From Paraphysoderma sedebokerense (taxonomy: Eukaryota; Blastocladiomycota; Physodermatomycetes; Physodermatales; Physodermataceae), in the NCBI GenBank assembly GCA_025602915.1, contig JAHLJZ010000034.1:171041-235040 (forward strand): DNA of 64,000 bases. Reading direction: 5' to 3'. The position numbers and the translations under genes are program-made. Shown here in pieces: positions 58,729 through 64,000 of the stretch; position 1 is the first letter of the stretch, and each line of letters starts with the position of its first letter. The notes under the pieces are model-generated. The model saw only the letters and a list, made by a program, of their open reading frames with translations. It did no database searches and was not told the origin of the DNA.

Positions 58729-61651
58729 ATGTCTATGGAAATTACAACACCCCCAACCTCGGCAGATGCAGAAGTAGATAACAAAAGAGCAAAGTCAACT
58801 CTGTTCGTGAGAAACTTGCCTTTTGATGCTACAAATGAAATACGTTATCATATTTCTTCTTCAATCCTTTTTCATCAATAGCAGACGAAACTGACATGTC
58901 TATATTATTCTCTGTTCATGCGATTTATTTTACCTTCATTTTGCATCATATACGAGTTTGAAGATTTTTTCTCCGAAGTTGGACCCATTCGTTCGTGCTT
59001 CGTTGTTCAGGATAAAGAGAAATCAGGCAATGAGGAGTCCGACAAGTCGAAACCGATGAACAAAGGATTCGGATTCATAAATTTGTGCGTATTTAATGCA
59101 TATATCTTTATCTAATTAGTGCAATCTGACCATCGTAATTCTGTAGTGCACAAGCTGAAGATGCTGCTCGAGCGATTACTGAATTGTCGAAAAAGAAGTT
59201 CAGAGGGGAGAGAAGATTAAGAATTGAATTTGCGATCAAGAAAGCCGACAGTATGATATCTAATCATTTATATTTTCAATAATTTGCCTGAATGTTTTTT
59301 TCGGAATTGACAATAATTTTTCCTATTTCTTCAGCTGTTGGTAAGGAAGAAGTCGCCAGCAGGAAGAGAAAGTCTCACGAGGGAAATAATAATGAGGGAA
59401 CCAGAGTCAGTAAAAAGCCCATGTTATCTTCCAAGAAAGGAAGCGAGAAGGATAAGAAACATAGTGCAAGACTTATCATTCGGAATATGTCTTTCAAGGT
59501 AGCCTGTCCTTAAGATTCTATCATAGTCTTCGCAAAGATTCTAATATCTAGTAAACTAGTGCCACGAAAAGCAACTTCGGAAAACTGTTTCTGCATTTGG
59601 TACAGTGAAGGAACTTCTCATTCCCAGGAAATACGAACCTAATGGACCTTACCGCGGATTCGGCATAGTTGAGTTTGGCTCAGTCGATGAAGCTCAAAAA
59701 TGTATCGATGAATTGAACGGAATGGATCTGCTAGGAAGAGTAGTGGCAGTGGATTGGTGTTTGCCGAAGGACAAGTATGTTACGGCTGAAGCCAAGGAGA
59801 CGGCCGAAGAGCAGACGAATGAAGAAACAGATCAAGAAGTGTCGGACGAGTCTATGGATGGTGATGACGGCGACGAAACAGATGAAGAAGATGAGACGGA
59901 GATAACTGAAAGTATCAACATAGAGGGTATTGAGAGTAATAATCTTTCGGACGGAGATATGGAAACGGAAAGTGAGTCGGAGGAAGCCTTGGGGGAGCAA
60001 CCGGAAGGAGACAATGACGATTCTGAAACGGTATCTTCTCAGACATTTCCCAAAAAATCAGCTTATGATACGGATTCTGATGACGAAGATGAAGAATCCA
60101 AAGTTCAACGAAACAAAAGTATGTTATTGTTTGTTCACCTGGTAAGTCTTCGCATATTAACAGTATGGCTCTACAGATTTACCAGCACCCGATGAGGGTA
60201 CCACCGTATTTATTCGAAATATATGCTTTGATACCTCGGAGCACGAATTGTATACCCATTTTTCTCAGTTTGGGGATTTGGTATACGCAAAAATCACTCG
60301 AGATCCTCAAACGCGGCGATCAAGAGGAACCGCATTTGTGTGTTTCAGTAACAGAGAAGATGTGAATAATTTACTGAAAGAATACAAGGCGGTTGAGCAA
60401 TTTGTCGCATCGACGCCGGTATGTGTCTATCGTATTTCAATTGTTTAGCAAACTCAAATTTAACGGTCCTGATTCATGCACAGGTGGCTTCCACTTCATC
60501 CAACACCGAGTCCGCCACCCAACGACCTCATCTCATAACTCCCGATTTGCCTGCAAAATACGCCACTAAATTCACCCTTGCCTCTCGTCTCTTGAATATA
60601 ACTCTAGCTGTAGATAAAAAGGCTGCATCAAAACTTGCATCAAAATCAGCTCGATCGAATGACAAACGTAACCTGTATTTACTTCGTGAAGGTGTTATTT
60701 TCCCTGACTCTGAAGTGGCTTCTAAAATGGACAAGAATGAAGTTATGAGGCGGTTTGAAAGTTATAAGGAAAGAAAAGATATGTTAAAGAAGAACGGTAA
60801 TCTGTTTGTGAGTGAAGTCAGGTTGAGTGTGAGAAATTTAGGAAGATTGGTTGATGAAAAAACGTTAAAGAAAGTGTGTAAAGAGTCGGTAGAAAAATTT
60901 AGAGACGAGGTGAAAGCTGGTAAACGAAAGGAAAACAAGATAGATGGTTTGAATGAAAAAGTCTTCATAACACAGGTATGGTTATTGGTACTTCTGCCAT
61001 TACGGTTACTCTAGTTAACTAATTTCAATTTTCACTTCTCCGTTACCGTAAACTTTTATCACGCAGTCAAAAATTGTTCGATCAAAAGACCGAATCGATC
61101 CTTCCACAAACCTTCCCAGATCAAAAGGTTATGGATTCGTTCAATTCACACGACACGCCCATGCTTTGGCATGCTTGCGTTATTTAAATAACCGACCAGG
61201 AGCTTTCACCAATGCTGGCTCCGGTTCAAAAGGAATGCGACCATTAGTAGAATTCGCGGTAGAAAATAATGCAGTGGTAAAATTACGTGAAGATAGAATA
61301 AGAAAAGGAAAGGAGAGATTTAATTCGAATCAAGCGCAAGATCGTCAACGCAATGAAGGGCATGGAAATTACGGTAAACCTGAGATGAAAGGAAAGAACA
61401 GACCGGATTCTCGAAATGATAAAAATCGGAAGGTCTTTTCCAAACCCCAGGCAAACGGAAAATCGACTTCCACCAAGACGCAACAACCCTCGATGAAAGC
61501 GAATGGTACCAAAACTGAAGCAACCGATGTTTCGGCTGGAACGAAAAGAAAACGAAGTAATGGTATGTACTGGCGACAGGTCAAGAAACAGCGACAAATG
61601 AGGAAAGATCAGAAAAAGGGCAAAAGTGAAGCTGGAAAATCAGCGGAATAA
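58729..61651 (+). CDS. NOP4: Nucleolar RRM protein Nop4/RBM28 (9 exons, 795 aa)
   Basis: Four-RRM protein needed for assembly of the large ribosomal subunit in the nucleolus. Exons: 58729-58839, 58954-59084, 59147-59250, 59335-59498, 59560-60118, 60177-60418, 60484-60975, 61067-61651 (eight listed junction-bounded blocks; the first junction is uncertain and may hide a further short exon). RRM1: STLFVRNLPFDATNE plus EFEDFFSEVGPIRS and KGFGFINFAQAEDAA. RRM2: RLIIRNMSFKCHEKQLRKTV and GFGIVEFGSVDEA, then a long acidic tract. RRM3: TTVFIRNICFDTSEHELYTH and GTAFVCF. The RBM28-specific DKRNLYLLREGVIFPDSEVA block and RRM4 (EVRLSVRNLGRL, GYGFVQFTRHAHAL) follow. The tail is K/R-rich and nucleolar-like. 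The first intron seems to be AT-AC (58840-58953): that joins the RRM in phase, whereas GT-AG options insert or delete residues in helix 1. Confidence 0.9.
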
Positions 61652-62161
61652 AGATTTTTTATCTTCATGTAACATTAGTGCGAACTCTCTGTTTATTGCT
61701 GTATGTAAAATGATGCTATCGTAATTCAACATGCTATCTTATTACCATCAGATAATTATAATAAAAGCATGAGTGTTTAAAATTAGACTGAATCGTGATA
61801 CGGTCACAAGACTTATCGTATCTGATGTCGCAGAAGATGATATCTCGACAGTTGATGTGGCCGGACACTTTGAACGTTACTACAGGCAATAAGTTGTCTT
61901 TTCGATGATATATTTCCTTCCTTCGTATCAGATTGTACAGAATCAAATAATTATTCAACAACAAACAGCGAAAAAGCATCGAGTGGAAAAGATCATATAA
62001 TACAGCGTTGAAGGGAAAGTAATTGAATGCTACAGAAAGGAAGTTTTAAGGAATCTGTTTGCGAAAAGGTCTGTCTGGTTGATGATAGGCATATCTCTTT
62101 TTGTAGTTCTCATCAGGTGGCTCATTGTTAGTCGATAGTGTTAAATACATGTACCCATTCT
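61652..62161. other. Convergent 3' flanks
   Basis: Between NOP4 (+) and the coiled-coil gene (-). AT-rich, with only short open frames. Nothing else seen. Confidence 0.6.
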
Positions 62162-63901
62162 TTAAACTCTAAGTTCTTCCATCATATCGGCCAATGCGTC
62201 TTTTTCGGTTACATTTCTGGCCGCATCACTTTCATCCCCCACTTTCGGTCTACCGCTTGAGGCAGCATCGCCGTCAATCATCATTTCAGTACTTTCTGAC
62301 GGTTTGAATTCAGCAACAACATCAGAAGAGGACTCTGAAGTAGGGCGCTGTTCGAGGGAGAGAGAAAGGTTTGGAGCATCAGATCGAGCACTTGGAGTTG
62401 ATGTATTATTAAAGGTGGGTAAGAGAGATAGTCTTTGATCTTATGAGAGCGAATCGAAAATAGTCAGTTAATGGTCAGTTAGAATTAAGGAGTTTACGGT
62501 AAAGAAAGGTCGTAATGGGCGCAAAGGAGCCGCTTACCAATGGCACAAATTAACTCTCTCAACTCCAATTCAACCGCTAATCGAGCTCGAGTTTCGCTGG
62601 CCAACTTGTTTTGAAGGTTTTGAATGTTTGCTGTCGCTATTGACATGCATAGTTAGGAGTTAGCTTCCGAGACAGGAACAGTAAGGTAGAGAGTAATGAC
62701 AGCCCAGTTGGTATGAACAAACCTTCAGTTAATTTTGACTCTAAGGTATTGACTTTGTCTTCTAAACGGCCGGTGTCAGATTGTTGATGCTTCTTGGACA
62801 GGGGTTCGGTAAATCCATGAGGGGCCGAAGAGGATTTAGGAAGTGGCGAGGAGAGTGCTATTGTGTTATTAGATTGACAGAAACGATTAAGTAATAATGA
62901 GTTTACACATGACATAAGCAAGGAAAAAGTGAGAGTTTCTGAACGCGGGGTTGTCAAAGAGAGCTGAAATGCCCTCCTCATCAACTGCCCATTGTTATCA
63001 GAAAGGGACTGAACTTACGTCGTTTCCCAAAGTGATTTATCGTTTTCATCGCTTTTGGTGAATCTTTAGACAAACTAGCCTGTAATTTTGATTGGAACGT
63101 ATTGACTGGTCTGGTGTGGGGAGGAGGTGAATTTAGTGAACAGTCGAATGAAAACTCCTTAAACGCGACAAAAAGGTTTGAATCATAGGATAGCAGTGAC
63201 CACTGACAAATTTAAACACTGAAATTGGAAATAATTCAAAGAGATGCATGAGCAGTGCTCACCCCTCGAGGCATAACTTACTTTCCACCCGTAGAAGCGG
63301 ATTTATTTCTTGCGGCCGGGACCAAGAAGGCACTTGAGCCCGAGCTACTTTTTCTCACACTCGTTTTTGCCACACTTTCATTATTTTCTTTATTCTCAGT
63401 CAAACTACTCTTCGATTTGGTGGTACCAAGTTTAGATTTGGCTTGAGAAGGAGAGTTGGCTGATGTCTTTTGGCGACCTCGAAGTTGGTTTACCGGCCCC
63501 GTCACTTGTGATGGATGAGGGGTCGCAGGAGACGTCGAGGACGATTTGCTGGCGAGTTTTCTGCATGAGATTTATTATGTATGTTGGAATGATTGATAAG
63601 TGTGTTAGCATACGCAAAGCCTGACGCATCGAACTTTACGTGGCTACTGAGACTAGAAAACACAAAAGCTTCGACATCTCTTCGCCGATATCATGTGCAA
63701 TTCTACTTGGCAACTACAGATAAACGCAACATACGATAGAGGAGTTTTGGGAGCTTTGAACTGATTCCTGAGGGCAGAGGCAGGGAGTTTAGGGGACGCA
63801 AATTTGGTGGTTGAGAAGGATGTTTTCTTCAGCTCCGAACTTCTTGCCGGGGAGAGAACAACGTCGACAGGAGTTTTTGCATGTGGTGGCGATAGATCCA
63901 T
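62162..63901 (-). CDS. SP/TP-rich coiled-coil protein with KEN box (6 exons, 349 aa)
   Basis: Exons 63901-63735, 63560-63282, 63110-63019, 62857-62723, 62636-62538, 62439-62162. The N-terminal 190 residues are basic, S/T/P/K-rich and carry many proline-directed sites (LSPPHAKTPVDVVLSPARSS; FASPKLPAS; KAPKTPLS) and a KEN box (SLTENKENNESV), the degron read by APC/C-Cdh1. Residues about 220-275 form a coiled coil (TGRLEDKVNTLESKLTEATA, then NIQNLQNKLASETRARLAVE). The tail is acidic, ending TEKDALADMMEELRV. No enzymatic motif. The mixture of CDK-type sites, KEN box, basic disordered part and coiled coil suggests a cell-cycle-regulated scaffold, for example at microtubules or chromosomes; this is inference and I do not recognise a family. 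Confidence 0.72.
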
Positions 63902-64000
63902 ATCAATGAAGGTTTATAGTGATATCCAAAGTATGCGATTCTCTGTGTTGATTGAGGAATGCGAAAAGATGGAAAGGGAACGGCATTTGCTTGTGAACCA

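Overview
The window is nuclear DNA of an early-diverging fungus, most plausibly a zoosporic (chytrid-like) lineage. Genes are split by many short introns (mostly 60-110 nt, GTATGT/GTAAGT-type donors, AG acceptors) and lie on both strands. The gene set is fungal/opisthokont but not Dikarya-like: an animal-type SERCA calcium pump, a single-chain ATP-citrate lyase, a CHASE-domain hybrid histidine kinase and seven-helix membrane proteins. The lineage is an inference from gene content; no phylogeny was run.

Layout, left to right. 0.6-4.9 kb (-): SERCA Ca2+-ATPase. 5.5-7.3 kb (-): Sub2/UAP56 RNA helicase. 8.7-10.6 kb (-): PAS-like protein with two CxxC pairs. 12.2-12.9 kb (-): small three-exon protein with a 21-nt micro-exon. 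15.5-17.0 kb (+): protein with a helix-turn-helix-like domain of a kind familiar from phage/plasmid proteins. 18.4-22.4 kb (+): CHASE hybrid histidine kinase whose ATP-binding boxes look degenerate. 23.0-24.3 kb (+): intronless CPA2 cation/proton antiporter. 25.6-27.0 kb (+): multi-span membrane protein. 27.4-28.9 kb (-): four-CBS protein with a 17-nt micro-exon. 29.1-30.2 kb (-): mitochondrial ribosomal protein uS10. 31.0-34.0 kb: head-to-head HSP10 (-) and HSP60 (+) sharing a 280-bp promoter with a heat-shock element. 34.4-37.4 kb (-): GPI1/PIG-Q, divergent from MLH1 (+, 37.6-40.8 kb). 41.8-45.8 kb (+): ATP-citrate lyase. 46.2-48.1 kb (-): LRR-like/subtilisin fusion. 49.4-51.7 kb (-): two membrane-protein genes, the second with an in-frame TGA. 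52.9-56.6 kb: two identical tRNA-Arg(UCU) genes flanking a tandem pair of seven-helix genes, the first of which lost its original start. 57.0-58.1 kb (+): PB1-UBA protein with a GC-AG intron. 58.3-58.6 kb: a MITE-like foldback element. 58.7-61.7 kb (+): NOP4/RBM28. 62.2-63.9 kb (-): SP/TP-rich coiled-coil protein with a KEN box.

Functional links: HSP10 and HSP60 form one mitochondrial folding machine and are wired as a co-regulated pair; uS10m nearby is also mitochondrial. The other genes (Ca2+ homeostasis, mRNA export, GPI anchors, mismatch repair, cytosolic acetyl-CoA, ribosome assembly) are unrelated housekeeping, as is normal for a fungal chromosome. Accessory content is concentrated in the histidine kinase, the 7TM cluster, the LRR-protease and the MITE.

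Exon models were built by hand from splice sites, reading-frame continuity and family knowledge. All accepted multi-exon models give a frame-consistent total; transcript data would be needed to confirm them.
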